Assembly: GCF_000327385.1 (NCBI RefSeq)
Contig: NW_008710049.1
Span: 3,827,550 to 3,891,549, forward strand
Direction of reading: 5' to 3'
Origin: Lottia gigantea
Lineage: Eukaryota; Mollusca; Gastropoda; Lottiidae
Length of the DNA: 64,000 bases
Part shown: positions 37,201 to 49,660 of the stretch, in pieces
Layout of the letters: each line of letters begins with the position of its first letter
Position numbering within the stretch: position 1 is the stretch's first letter
Made by a program: the position numbers and the translations under genes
Notes under the pieces: generated by a model
What the model was told of the DNA's origin: nothing
The model's input: only the letters and a program-made list of their open reading frames with translations
Database searches by the model: none

Positions 37201-40190
37201 ACAAGGAATGTAAGATTTGTTGGAAGTCTGTAATTATTTCAATTTACATTGTGTTGTATGATTTGATATACAAGTAGCCATTATGTCTGGTGCAGCTGAG
37301 TAGGTCATCCATAGTTCATGTACAAAATATAGGAAAAAAAGTTCTTAGTACCACTCCTGCCATAACATGTTTATTATTAAAGTTTTTTGATAACCTTAAA
37401 TTTCCCACTGTTGTAGTACTTAATGCATATATTGCAAAGTGATTTAGGATACCAAAAAAAAAAACACAACCTCATAGTACAATCTTCAGGCAACTCTTTT
37501 TCCTTGCTTCACTTCTAGATACAACATATAACAAATATCAAAAATATTATATCCCTATTATGGTCCAGTACAGTTAAAGTTAAAGAGTCTGTTAGGACTT
37601 TACTGAGCTGTTTTAAGCAAATAAGTGTAGAACGAAGAGAGTAATCATATTCAATCCTGACAAATTATTCTGATAATTACAATTCTTATTTGTTTTCATT
37701 ATTCCTAGCAAGACAGAGAGCACTAAAACTTCTTATACGATTTCATATAATAAGACATTATCATGGTTCAATCCAGCAACAATATAATTTGATAGACAAA
37801 ATCATAGCCACGATTCACTGAATCAAAATTACCACCTTATCAAGTTACGCAGAAACTTCCCACCAATTTCGCTAGATATTAATAAAATTATATCAGCGCG
37901 AAGATACACAGTTTATATCCCAGAAATAATATTCACATGTTTAATACAAATTATTGATAATAACGTGCAGGGGAAATCTGACCTAGGAGTTGTCAGAGGT
38001 CAGAATGAGTCTGTGTTTTCAACAAGTTGATGGAATCCTAAAAATGTTTTCATGTTTTCAAATTATAAAAAATAATTCTTCTTGGAATATTTGAACCAAA
38101 TTCAATTGCTTTTCTTCTCAATTTGAAATGGTAATTCATTAATATTCAATACTTCTACAAATGATAAGAAGCATGGTTTAAGCATAGCTAAATGTATTAT
38201 CTGAAACAAAAATATGGCGCTAAAAGCAAACATAGATATTTTTTCGAAACTGTAAAATGTAATACTATAGTGTGGTATGAACAGAATAGTTTCTGGAATA
38301 ATTATTATCAGTGTTGTAATACAAGATGCAATGTCAGATGTAATTTTGATCTTCAGAAGATGAATGTTATATTGAATATTATATACTAATATACATGATT
38401 GGGATTTGATAAACACAAGTCATGATTTTGTTACATTAAGAAAATGACATTGGATAATCCTTTCAATATGACACTTAAATATGTAACACATTGGAATTGA
38501 TTGTTACATTCAGAAAATTCATATAAAAACCTTTCATTGTGACAGTACTGTCTGCCTGCCTGTCATATTTCACATCTATTTCCATTCTGCAATATTGAAT
38601 GATTTTATATAAAATATCATATCTGTATAGAAATTATTTTCATTCCATTAAAAAATTATAAAATCACAGCAGGGAAGATTTTCACACTCTATAAAACTAG
38701 ATCTGTTTTAATTGAAAACTAGATTGAGCATGGCAAATATTGATAGACTGGTGTCAATTGAAAATATGAGTATAAGTTTTTTTTAGCATATTTCAAATTG
38801 TTATGAAGGGTCTTTTTTATGCAGTTATTGTAAATGTGAGGCCCTGTTTCATTTGATGTCTTTTATGAGAGTCAGATGAAAACTGAAAAATTGTCAAATT
38901 AAATCAAAACACAAAACAAAGACACTGGAAACCCTATTCATTGTGCTTAGAGCAGGCTTCGGAAAGATTTCACTTAATAGATATTTTCTGTCCTAAAGTA
39001 GGTTCCAACACCTTCTAGTATATTTGCTGCATTGGTTGTTGAAATTTCAGCTTTAAATTGCTTACTGCATTGATAGAAGGTTTTTAATATTTTAAATATA
39101 GAATGCAAGATGATTTGATTAGGAAACATAGTAGAAGCACTGCAACACAGAGATACAATAATAATTGTTAAAGCATCATATGATACATATATACCAATAT
39201 TAATGACTTGGTACATAGCTTGGTTAAACTGCTGTAGCTTCGTGATGCAACTGTGATAGGACTTATTAAAATAGCATGGAATATGCATAGCTTATAATTC
39301 TATATTGGATAATACTTTTAAGAGATTACAGAAAATGGTTTTCAGATTGGTAAATTGTTCTGAATTCCCACAGGTCTAGATTTAAATCTAACAATATTTT
39401 GATTAATTTCTAGAATTTAATTGATTTTACTAACAAATTGTTGTGATTTTTCCCTATTTTTGTGAGGTTTTGATAAATCTAGCTCAGTTTTAATTCTCAT
39501 CATTGAATTTCTGATTCAACAACATGATTTATTAAATGCAAAGCTAAAAGTTGTAAACATGACGAACTGTACTATCATAACTGATTAGGCTTGCATCCAA
39601 ATACTGAACTGTTTCAGAAAAAAAATATGTACTTTTCAGCGTTTTAGTGTCTTAGTTAAGATGTTATGAAACAAGTCAAAGAAGATTAGGAACATCATGA
39701 GCCTGCATGTTATCTACTGGTATGAAAGTTTGCTGATGGTACCTAGGAATGCCACAATCAATACATTATAGAAAAACTCTTTCAGTTACGTAACATTTTT
39801 ATTATTGAAGGCAAGATTAGTTTCTAATTTTAGACGCTGGACACAAGTCTTACCAGCAAGCTATCTAGGTTTAGACTGATGTTGAGTACATTAGGAGTAT
39901 TGTCTGTGACACAATTAGATATTTGATATATTAGTCTGAATCAGTAATCAACCGATAATTGGCTAGACATTATCTGAAAAGTAGCTTTCTGTTTCATTGT
40001 GTGACTTATTCATAGATACATTTATATGTTCTTTATAATCCTGGAATGATTAATGCCAAGAGGTTTGGCCAATGATCAGCTGGTAGAAAGGATCTTTAAT
40101 TGTGAATCTTAAGTTGTTATCCTTGTAAAATATAGTAGTTGTTTCATTCTTTCATTTCTAACTCTTTAAGTCTGAATTTGTAGGTTTACA

Positions 40191-40874
40191 CCTGGCAATG
40201 GTGTTTGTCCATATATGATAATTTGTTTGCTAGTGGACACATTCATACACAAGGTAATTTCTCTTGTATGAATAATGTTGTTTTGATTGTTTAAATTTCA
40301 CTGCCTCCTTCAAAGCTATTTGAATAGAGTAAACCACTTCTATTTACTGATTGCACTGGTTGTAAACACCTACATTTAAGTAGCCTGTATCACTAGTACA
40401 ATTAATTATTTGAATATTGAGAGATTAGACCAATAAGACTGCTAGATCATGTTATGGATAAATCAAATAAGAAAGTATAAGCTAGCACTATGACACCTAA
40501 GCAGTGTTATGATTAAAATGGTTTTATTAATAAGAGAGACTAGTAAAAAGTCAAATAAGCTTTATTAGTACCTTAATTACAGATATTATAGTCATACAGT
40601 GTGACCTTGATTGGTACAGACTTATGACTTAGACTCATAAAATGTTAATATGTGTTTGTTGCCTCTATAGAGGAGCAGTCACTGTATAGCTGATATTTCT
40701 TTTTTGATCAAGTACAAGTCAGAAAGCTAGCTAACTACCGGTAGTTAAGTCTGCATTAGTACTAAAAGGTAAGTCGAGTTAATGCTTCACAGACCATAGG
40801 ATTACAGAGCTGGTCAGTAGCTTACTACCTGTCAATGGTGTTTGTCCATACATCTTGATTTGTTTGCTAGTGGT
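40191..40874 (+). repeat. Pair of 46-bp direct repeats 638 bp apart
   Basis: CCTGGCAATGGTGTTTGTCC (40191) and CCTGTCAATGGTGTTTGTCC (40829) both continue with ATA.AT...ATTTGTTTGCTAGTGG. About 85 percent of bases match. It is either two copies of a short interspersed repeat or a local duplication. The DNA between the copies is not itself repeated. Confidence 0.6.
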
Positions 40875-42179
40875 TGCATTTGGATCATAGAAGACAATAT
40901 TGAAGCTTCAATGGAGGATAGTTATGTTGCTTTAGATGATCTAGCTTGATGAATCTTAGATTCCTACCCTGCTTTAGAAGTATTGGCTAAGATATCAGAT
41001 TAGTTTACGCCGGCTTTGGTAAAATTTAGCTTACTATATGAGTTGTATTACGTATTACTTTGCTAAAATTTAATTATTGAAAGTTAACCTTTATTTCAAG
41101 TTCAGCTGTCCTAAAGAGAATCGTTTAACCAAAACACATTTCAGCAGCAGAAGATCATCTCTCAATTAGAGAATTAGTCAAATAAGATAAGTTAGTACCC
41201 ATAGATTATATGATCAATTCAACAAGAATTCATTAAAAAAAAAAATAATCATTATACCACTTCCGACATTAATTTCTTTTCTAAATTCAGGTTTAAAACT
41301 GCTGTAATATTTCATTTTCATTCGCTTTAAATTACTTTATGTCATTTAAAAGATAGATTTTATATTTGTAGCATGGCAGTCTTGACATTTAGAATGGAAA
41401 TGGCTTTTAATAAAAAAAAATTAAAGAGAAATTACGAAATACTGGGACAACTGGCTCCAGTAAATTTTGGAAATTTGAAAACAACAAATATCTTTAAGAA
41501 TTGCATTGTAACATAAAAAAGGCATTAAATTTCTCTAAATCGTGATTGATTTAGATGGAGATTTTCTGCTTTTTTCATTAAAGAGAAGAAAGAAAATGAC
41601 TCTGTGAAGAAAGGCTGAATTTATTGAAATTGAAGAAAGGATTTACCAGCGTTGAGGGGTTAATCTAAAGTGATATAACAGACTCTATGTGATTGGAAGT
41701 TGAAATCCCCCAGGGAAGATTCATGCATCTCAAATGACAGTTCAGCATGATAAAAATGCCTATCAAATTAGATCTAAGCATGATAAAATTTTCAGTCTGT
41801 CTGTAAAATGTTCTTACGGAATTATTTACGTATGTATAAATTTCATACACAAGATGAAATATTGTTCAATTCCTGGCATTCAAATAAATAGAAGACCCCA
41901 TAATAGGCATGTATTAAATGGCTATAGAATCAGACATTATTAAGATTTAATCCAACAAGGTTACTCCCCTTGAATGCATAAAAGAGTAGTCTATTGCCTA
42001 TTCAAAAGCACCATGTGAAGGACTTGAACCTATTTCAATCCATCTTGACAATCTATCTGCAAATTGATCTGTCATATTTTTTCAATATGATGAACACTGA
42101 AGTGCATTTCAATCATTAAATATGCATGTATTAAACATACTTAAGTTGTTTCTATGTAAACTTTCAGTTGAGTTCACAA

Positions 42180-42322
42180 AGAAAGTGGGTACCCAGCACA
42201 GTAGAGATCATATTTATTAAAGGTTTTGGATTTAATTGCTTTCTGCAGCATTAGGTGTGAATCGAACTCATGGTGCCTTGTTTCCTACCAGACAATATTT
42301 CAACAGACAGCCTTCATATGCT
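42180..42322 (-). repeat. tRNA-derived SINE relic
   Basis: On the minus strand GAGTTCGATTCACAC (42269-42255) matches an RNA polymerase III B-box. About 45 bases before it, GGCTGTCTGTTGAAAT resembles a worn A-box and D-arm. The segment between them (TTGTCTGGTAGGAAACAA) could form an anticodon-like stem. The body runs toward 42180. The first bases and any poly-A tail were not identified. Confidence 0.45.
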
Positions 42323-42594
42323 ATATATTATTGACATGCAGAACACAAGGAAACAAATTCACCCATTTCCTGAATTATTGACTTACTGCAGCATCAGGTG
42401 TAGTTTACAGACAATGAAATTCAATTGCAAATAGATCAAACTCGGATGTTATATAGACAGTATTAATTCTAACCCACTGGGGTCTAGGTTTTACCAGTTA
42501 AAGAATTGTCAATAGTGAACATATTGGCTGGTAAACACCTGAGAATTCTATTGCACTTTTACTTTAACTTATTTAACGTATTAAGTATCAATTA

Positions 42595-42740
42595 AGTGAT
42601 TAAAAAAGTTTTTTGTCTTCTCTACTTAAAGTGATTTTCTAAATTGAGGATGTGTATCAGGGACACTGATAGTATCAATTTGCACCATTCCAATTTTCAA
42701 TCAGACATCTGTGATTCCTGCAATTCCACTTGACAATGTC
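42595..42740 (+). repeat. Dispersed repeat, copy A (matches 49500-49660)
   Basis: The core from GGGACACTGATAGTATCAAT to GATTCCTGCAATTCCACT (42660-42731) matches 49580-49651 at roughly 85 percent. Weaker similarity (AAAAAG.TTTT...CTTCTC) extends to the left. No inverted or terminal repeats were found. The family is unknown. Confidence 0.65.
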
Positions 42741-43140
42741 ATTAATTAGGAAGGGTCTGTTGTGATGAATATCTAGTTTTAGTGGAATAACAGAAACCAC
42801 ACACATCTGATTGAAACGTGGAATGATGCAAATTGATGCTGATACACATAGAAAATTTTGGTTGGTAGGTGGGATACACAGTTGGGACAATTTTTCCAGG
42901 ACCTAAACCACCTCTATGTTTGGCAATAAAACAAAATTATTCTGATATGTAACACATTTCTTAATGGTAAACACAGTGGTTATTTTTGGTCAAACTTACT
43001 GCATTGAAGTAATTCTTTGATTACATCTATGTTAACTAAGAATAAATAGATCTGTCTGGAGATGTGAACTTTTCAAAAGGGTAGGGGAGTTATAATATGC
43101 ATAAAAATTCCTAGAATTCATGAAAAAAAGAATCTGTCTC

Positions 43141-43159
43141 TGAAGGAAACTTTCCTTCA
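43141..43159. repeat. Perfect 9-bp palindrome
   Basis: TGAAGGAAA, C, TTTCCTTCA. A short perfect hairpin with a one-base centre. Probably chance or a MITE core. Confidence 0.4.
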
Positions 43160-43686
43160 TGAAACCCTAGTAAGGGGAAGCCTAGTTCAGCATTCAGACA
43201 TTGAAATTTGTCAAGAAGTGTTGAAGAATGAGGCTGAGCATGAATCAGTGTTGAAAGATGTGTTTATTGAGTGTAACAACCAGCAGAACAATCAACTTAT
43301 CGTGAACATTGGAGACACGCTAACGTGTCAAATAGTCAAACGGATCAAATTTGATTGGGTTAGATAATAACAATGTATCATGGGATTGAAGAGTAGACAT
43401 GTCACGTTACTGTGGTAGATATTGATTACCGTCGCAACCTACTATGGCTGTCTATTTGTTAATCTTGACAATACAATCGAAGATGTGATAATATCATTGT
43501 GAGAATTAATAACATTGGTCAAACAGTCATTTCTACAATTGTCTGTCCACTATATTTCATTCTACATGGCCATTTATATAGTTTTCACTTGGCTATATTA
43601 CTTAAAGGGAAGTCTTCTGTTTTATGGATGATATGCAAAACCATTGAGACAACAAACTCTTAATGTTCGTAGAAGGCAGCTGGATT

Positions 43687-43738
43687 AGTGCTGGCAGAGT
43701 GCTGTTATCAGGAGTGCTGGCAGAGTGCTGTTATCAGG
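43687..43738 (+). repeat. 26-bp perfect tandem duplication
   Basis: AGTGCTGGCAGAGTGCTGTT with ATCAGG occurs twice without change (43687 and 43713). This is a recent duplication, and within each unit GTGCTGGCAGAGTGCTG is itself a partial repeat. Confidence 0.9.
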
Positions 43739-46700
43739 ATCAGTGAATGCACAAGGGCACATGCTGCTGTTCTGTTTTTCAAGATTATTAATTGCACACA
43801 CTGGCCTCCCTAAAGCAAACCCTGGCCTTTGACAGTGTTATCCATTTGGTTTAGAAGAAGAAAAGCATTAAAACCATAAAACAATCAATTCTCAGTTGAT
43901 TTACTGAACCACATTGGAAGTGAAAATAACCTCCCAAATGTCAGCCGTAAAGAAAAACTTTTATTTTCTTGGTAATCTTCAATTTAGAGGAATAATCAGT
44001 AGTCACCATCTCGGCATTTTTCACAAAGAAATATCGATATAGACAATTCAATTGGTCCTTATTTCTGAATAATAGCCAATAAACTTCGCCTCATTCTCAA
44101 TCATTTTCTTTAAGATTGATCTGGTAACTATTTTGAGGCTGTCTTCGACTATTTTTACTACCAATTTTCGCGCAATTTAAGTGAGAATATATTAGATAAT
44201 AATTTGATATTTGAAGGCAGACGATTGGAGATCGAATTCTAATGATCTCATAAAGGATGAGACTTTATCAGATCTCTTTGACTAGCTGTTACTTTACTGA
44301 TCATAGGGTTGGTCTGAGCAGGGGGTCATTGATGTGATATATCAAAATGCACCTGAAATGGTTACAAATTAGCTTTGGTACAAACCCACCTTGAGACTGA
44401 CTCTATTGTGCCTTACTAATCAGCTGTGGAGAATTTTGAAATAAGTAACTGGAAATTTTAAATATACTACAAGCTGTCCTTTCATCTTACTTTATGAACT
44501 CAATTTATCAACATGTCCAGGTTTAAATAGATCATGTTGTTTCTTAACGATATGCACGTGCCATTTTGTTAAAAGAAGGCATTGTTGATTTTTGAAGCAA
44601 ACATAATATATTTTCTTAAATAGCAGCAAGGTTCTTAAGATTTTGATATTTTAAGAATGATTTCGGCATTCTCATTTTGTGGTATGTATTTAACAAGTCA
44701 AACTTTCAGAATATATTTAGGCAGCTATATCCCTTTAAAGTAGAGCCAGACTACAACTCTAAATGTCTTCAACTAAAAAAATTAAGAATTCAGCAATAAT
44801 ACTTCCAGATATAATGGTCAAAGCTCGGCAATATTTGTATAATTATCAGAACGAAGACTCTTGTTTCAATATCAAAATATTAATCAAACAGTTGACTATC
44901 TCATCACCAGACACAAACAAATCTTCTATCTGAATAAATCCTGACTGTATTGATTCTAAACATTGATAAAACTAGGCCAAACATCTGTTACAGTGGTTCC
45001 CTTCCAATATGGACATAAAGATTATGCAAGAAACAAGACAGTCCAAATTTACAAGTCGAAATTGACATTGTAGTTGAATCAATGTGATTCTCCATGAACT
45101 TACATCATTTTAATTTGTGTGGCCAATCGTATTAGATATTGTATTACACAATCTATAATTGAGGAAAAACAGTTCTTTTGTTACCCCTGTTTGAATAAAT
45201 CCACTTTCTTTACAGTTATCAAAGCTGTCAATGAAAATCACAGAAAGATCATTGGCCCACCTTGTACGTTATTTCCAAGAACTGAAGCTATCCTTTTTTT
45301 GACTAGAAGTTTCTTTAAAATGTATTCATCACTTTTTTGAATTGAAAAATTGTTCACTTTGAACTTGTGTTATTAAAATGGAATAAATATGTAAAATGGG
45401 ATAAAATAACATCAAAGGAAGTTGGGGTATAAATCTTGTATATTGATATGATGGGAGTAATCAATCATTCTACCAGATGGCGCCGTGAGATCAATACTTT
45501 TACAAATAATATTTTAATATATATTGAGACACGCTCAAGAAAATGAGTTTTTTAATTTTTTAAAACTTTGTTATTTTCACTTATTGTTGTTGAAGCTATT
45601 TTGTAATGAATACTGGAGCCACATTTCTAGAAAACTTAAATCTTTTAAATAATGAGAATCGCGATTGGTGATTTGAAACCTTAAGCTTAACTGATCAAGA
45701 ATTGCAATTTAATTTCCAGTGAATTCATCTCCCTCTATAATTTTGAAGAGGGTGTGTGCAAGCTTCATGAAATCTGGAATTGTGACTAGGTCCTGGTGTA
45801 GGTAGAAATATTTTTTACCTACCACCAGCATATTTTACTTGAGCAATTTTTTAGCGCCAAGGCAATAATAAAAAAAATCAACAACTACAGTACTGGTTTC
45901 AATGTGTTCTTTTAATTGTAAACAAGTCATGGTATTATAGAAGGTCCTTTCATGAGCTATCTATAGTTTGCCTCTAATCACCAAAGTTTTATGGCAGGTT
46001 CTGGTTCAAACTTAAACAGTTGTCTTTGATACAGATAATATCATGTCATCCAGAGTATCCTCCCTTGCTTAGCCAGTTTGACTTGACCCTGTTCATAAGA
46101 CTGAACTTCTAATTTGTTTCCTTGTTTTCACAACTTGATCAGTTGTTGAGTCTAAATTGCAAACTCCAGTCTTTTTTAATTGTATGTCTTTAAACAAACC
46201 ATTTTGTTTGAATTATACCAACTAAATCTGTGTTTATTCCCATCCTTAAATTAATAAATCTTTTGTATATTAATTGAAAATTCAACACCATTATGGCCTT
46301 TAAGTTGAATATGTGTTGACAACCTATGATGTTCTCTCATCAATTTTCACTCTAATATTCATAATATACATATTGTATATAACCTTGGTAATATATTACA
46401 TATGCCCATATGTTAAAAGGATATTTATTGAACTGTTCTTATCTTTAGTGATTTATATTTTAGTAATTCTCGTCTAGACTGTCTAATTTAAAAACCATCA
46501 GTAAGCTGTAACTCTCTTAAATCTTACTTTTCAACATGAAAATGAATAATAATTTGATAAATGGTGTTTGGAGTGGAAAGATACTTGTCATAGACTTTCA
46601 GGATTAAAACTCCAAAGGAATGTCATTAATGATTATACTTAAGCGACATTTAGGTTACATTTCAGAAAAAACTTCTAACTCTAAGACTTGTAGACTTTCT

Positions 46701-47685
46701 GAGGGGCATCATAGGTCATCATCACATGCATATGACTACTGTTCTTGGTACAATGCATTACATCTCTGCTCTTGTTTCTTATATAGAACTGAATAAATTT
46801 ATTATACCCAACATGGATGCTCATTAACAAAGAACTGCTCTTGGTACAATGTCATTTTTCAGTGATCACAATGCTCTACTTGATTATTTTTAGAATAAAT
46901 GTTTTTGGTGCTAACACTTCTTATGTGCTTCAAGTATTTAGAACCTAACCCACCTTTTTCATTTAATCAGCATTGGCTAAATTTTCTATTAAGTGGATGG
47001 TTCTTAATGGTTAAGAATTTCATAATCATGTGACATTTTGACTGACAGCTAGTGTTAGGTTTTAAGTAAGTTAGATCATATTAAGTACAATTTTAATGTT
47101 TCAGAAGTGGGCTCGGTTGCTTTGCTTCATTGAATAGGATTTAACCATTACTTAGCACACTATGCCCTAATGGACACAATTATGCACCTGAAGATTTTAC
47201 AGAAATGTAACACTTAATAGTGTTTGCAAATAAAATGTCTCAATAAAAGTTTTCTTCACATGGCTCCAGTTTGTCTATTAATCATGAAATGCACCCAGTT
47301 AGTTTATAGTTGGTAAATCAGTTAATATCTAGCTTTCATTAAAACTTGTCTGTATTTCTTATTTTTATTATATTATTAATTATCTTGATATGTAATTAGT
47401 GTAATGTATTTAATTATCTGACTTGTGCAATGGTGTGCATCTACATCTCTATATTTAGCTTTACATATAAAAATTAATCAGTTCATTAAGTATTTCTCTC
47501 TGTAATTAACTAAGAACCACACTGACACATTGGTGATATACTTGGGTCCTAGGTGCAGCTATGTAGGTGGTTCAACACAGGATGAGTCAAGATAGTACCA
47601 TTCTATTTTTAAACCAGTACCAGTGATGTTGAAGGACCTGCCATGACAAGTGTCCATTCCTCGAATAAAATTTATACTGTGACTT

Positions 47686-47760
47686 GTGCATATTAAAGAT
47701 CCTTTGGTGGTTGGAGATCAAAATATAAATTGCATATGGCACTTCCCTGAAAATACTGTC
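47686..47760 (+). repeat. SINE-like tail module, copy 1
   Basis: GTGCATATTAAAGATCCTTT followed by GG.GGTTGGAGATCAAAATA...TTGCATATGGCACTTCCCTG. It aligns with copies at 56860 and 59621. A conserved ...TTAAAGATCC... segment is, from memory, found in SINE families of marine invertebrates; no tRNA head was identified here. An open frame starting inside is a by-product. Confidence 0.5.
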
Positions 47761-49499
47761 TTTGCTGCACATATTTTCATATCTCCTTTCATTGTATTTC
47801 AGTCTACTACTTTCAAATATAAAGTAATTAAACATGTTGTTTGCACAATGTATAAATACAGAAATCCTGTAACATTTTTCTTTCTCCGTGGTCTAAAAAT
47901 CTATTGAGAAGAGATAGAGATGTATTTATATAGCTTGTATTTATATGTCTATTATGTCTTGTATTTATATGTCTTGTCTTCAAAAAACTTAATTAATATT
48001 TTGATAAATAAATGTTCAATGTCTGAAATGTAGATCTATTTCATTTATCCAAATCTACACTCTCAGTAAACGTTCAGTCAAAAATTCTTTATGAGATTTT
48101 ACAGCTGAAGTGCTACAACCTGTAATATTTATTGATAAAATACACCATATATTACTGTCAAAATATTGAAAAAATACAGTCAGTTTTTTTCAGTCAATAC
48201 AAACATCTCTTGACTGATGTGTAGATATTGTGTATTGTTAGGGAGAGGAAGTACTTTCAAATTTTTAATTTTAGGTTGATTATCAACTTGCACATTATTT
48301 TTGTCATTGTTCAAAAAATCAATATTTGTTTAACAAATTTAACTCTCATATCATATGTTCAAGTATTTAATTACAGTCTAGACATTTTTTAATAAAAGTT
48401 TATCATTGAAGCTTTTTGTTAATTATTCTGTATAGCTATAGAAATTATGTAAGTTGAAAACAATCTGTTGCCAGTATTAAAGATGTTAATGGCAATTTAA
48501 ATAGATTGGTACAGAAGGTTCACTAAGTACGTGAATCATTTAAAAATTATAAAACTCTCATGAGGACAGCTGACATGGAACAGAAAGTTTCAGCCTTTAT
48601 AGTACACAATGTCATAACACACCAGATGACTGAAACAGCACAACAATAAAATATTGCTTCAGTAGCTTCACATCAGAAGTGGACCATACGTAATCAAACG
48701 ATTGAAAATATTTTTCTTCAATTTCAATTTGTCCAGTCATAGGATGTTGTGTCTTGTTGTGTTGTACACTACCCAGTATATATTGTCTATTCAATTTATC
48801 TTGTTCTGTTTTTTTTTGTTGTGTTGTAATGTGTTGTAGTTGATCTGGTATATAAAATACATTAAACATATATTATTAGCACACGAGACATCAGAAAAGA
48901 AAGTTTGGGGAATTTGGCCAACAGCCTCCAAATATTTTATTATTGAGATGAGAGAATGTGGACATGAGAAAATTTGGAGATTTGGGTCTGAAAGTTTTGA
49001 ATATTCAAAATGTGAAATTCTACTGAATATCTAATACAAATGTTACAATAATTGAGACTTTGGTATTAGAATTTGTATATATATATATAACATATATTCA
49101 ATTTCAGCCTAATTACTTCCTTCCATATAGATATTTGATTTGAAATTTGATTTGAAACTTTAGGGAATTTTGGTCTCATAATATTCATATAAGAACTATG
49201 AGAACAAAAATCACGAAAGCTTTAAATCTAATTCCATTTCAAACTGAACTGTATAATTTGTTTATAAATAAATGGAAAATGTGTCTGTAACTTTTTGAAC
49301 GCTACGAGACTCTAGGGTTGTAGAAACAACCTATTCATGTCTGGATAATCTTACTCTTATGTCATTAGTCTAGTCTCGACTACTCTTAAAATGGCTTTAG
49401 GGGATTTACTGGTCGTCAAAGTCTGTTAGACTCTATTATCTTGTCTTTTTGGTTGATAGTTTGATGACAACATTAGAGGTTATAATGGCAATATCTGAT

Positions 49500-49660
49500 T
49501 GGTTTAAAAAGATATTTTCTCTTCGTTTTTCGATCGGGAAAATGGCTTAAAGGGATTGTAGAGATATTTATGTGTATAGGGGACACTGATTGCATCAATT
49601 TTCACCATTCTAATTTTCATTCAGACGACTGTGGTTCCTGCAATTCCACTGAAACTTTAT
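49500..49660 (+). repeat. Dispersed repeat, copy B (matches 42595-42740)
   Basis: GGGGACACTGATTGCATCAA...GTGGTTCCTGCAATTCCACT is collinear with copy A. Same orientation, 6.9 kb away. Confidence 0.65.

Noticed and set aside
38102-39288. Two 104-codon minus-strand frames with hydrophobic stretches, considered as chemoreceptor exons
   Set aside because: No matching donor and acceptor pair joins them, a stop lies just before the first Met, and I could not align either to a receptor family.
49308-49378. Inverted CGAGACT...AGTCTCG pair
   Set aside because: The arms are short (about 10 bp) and imperfect with a long loop, so this is within chance expectation.
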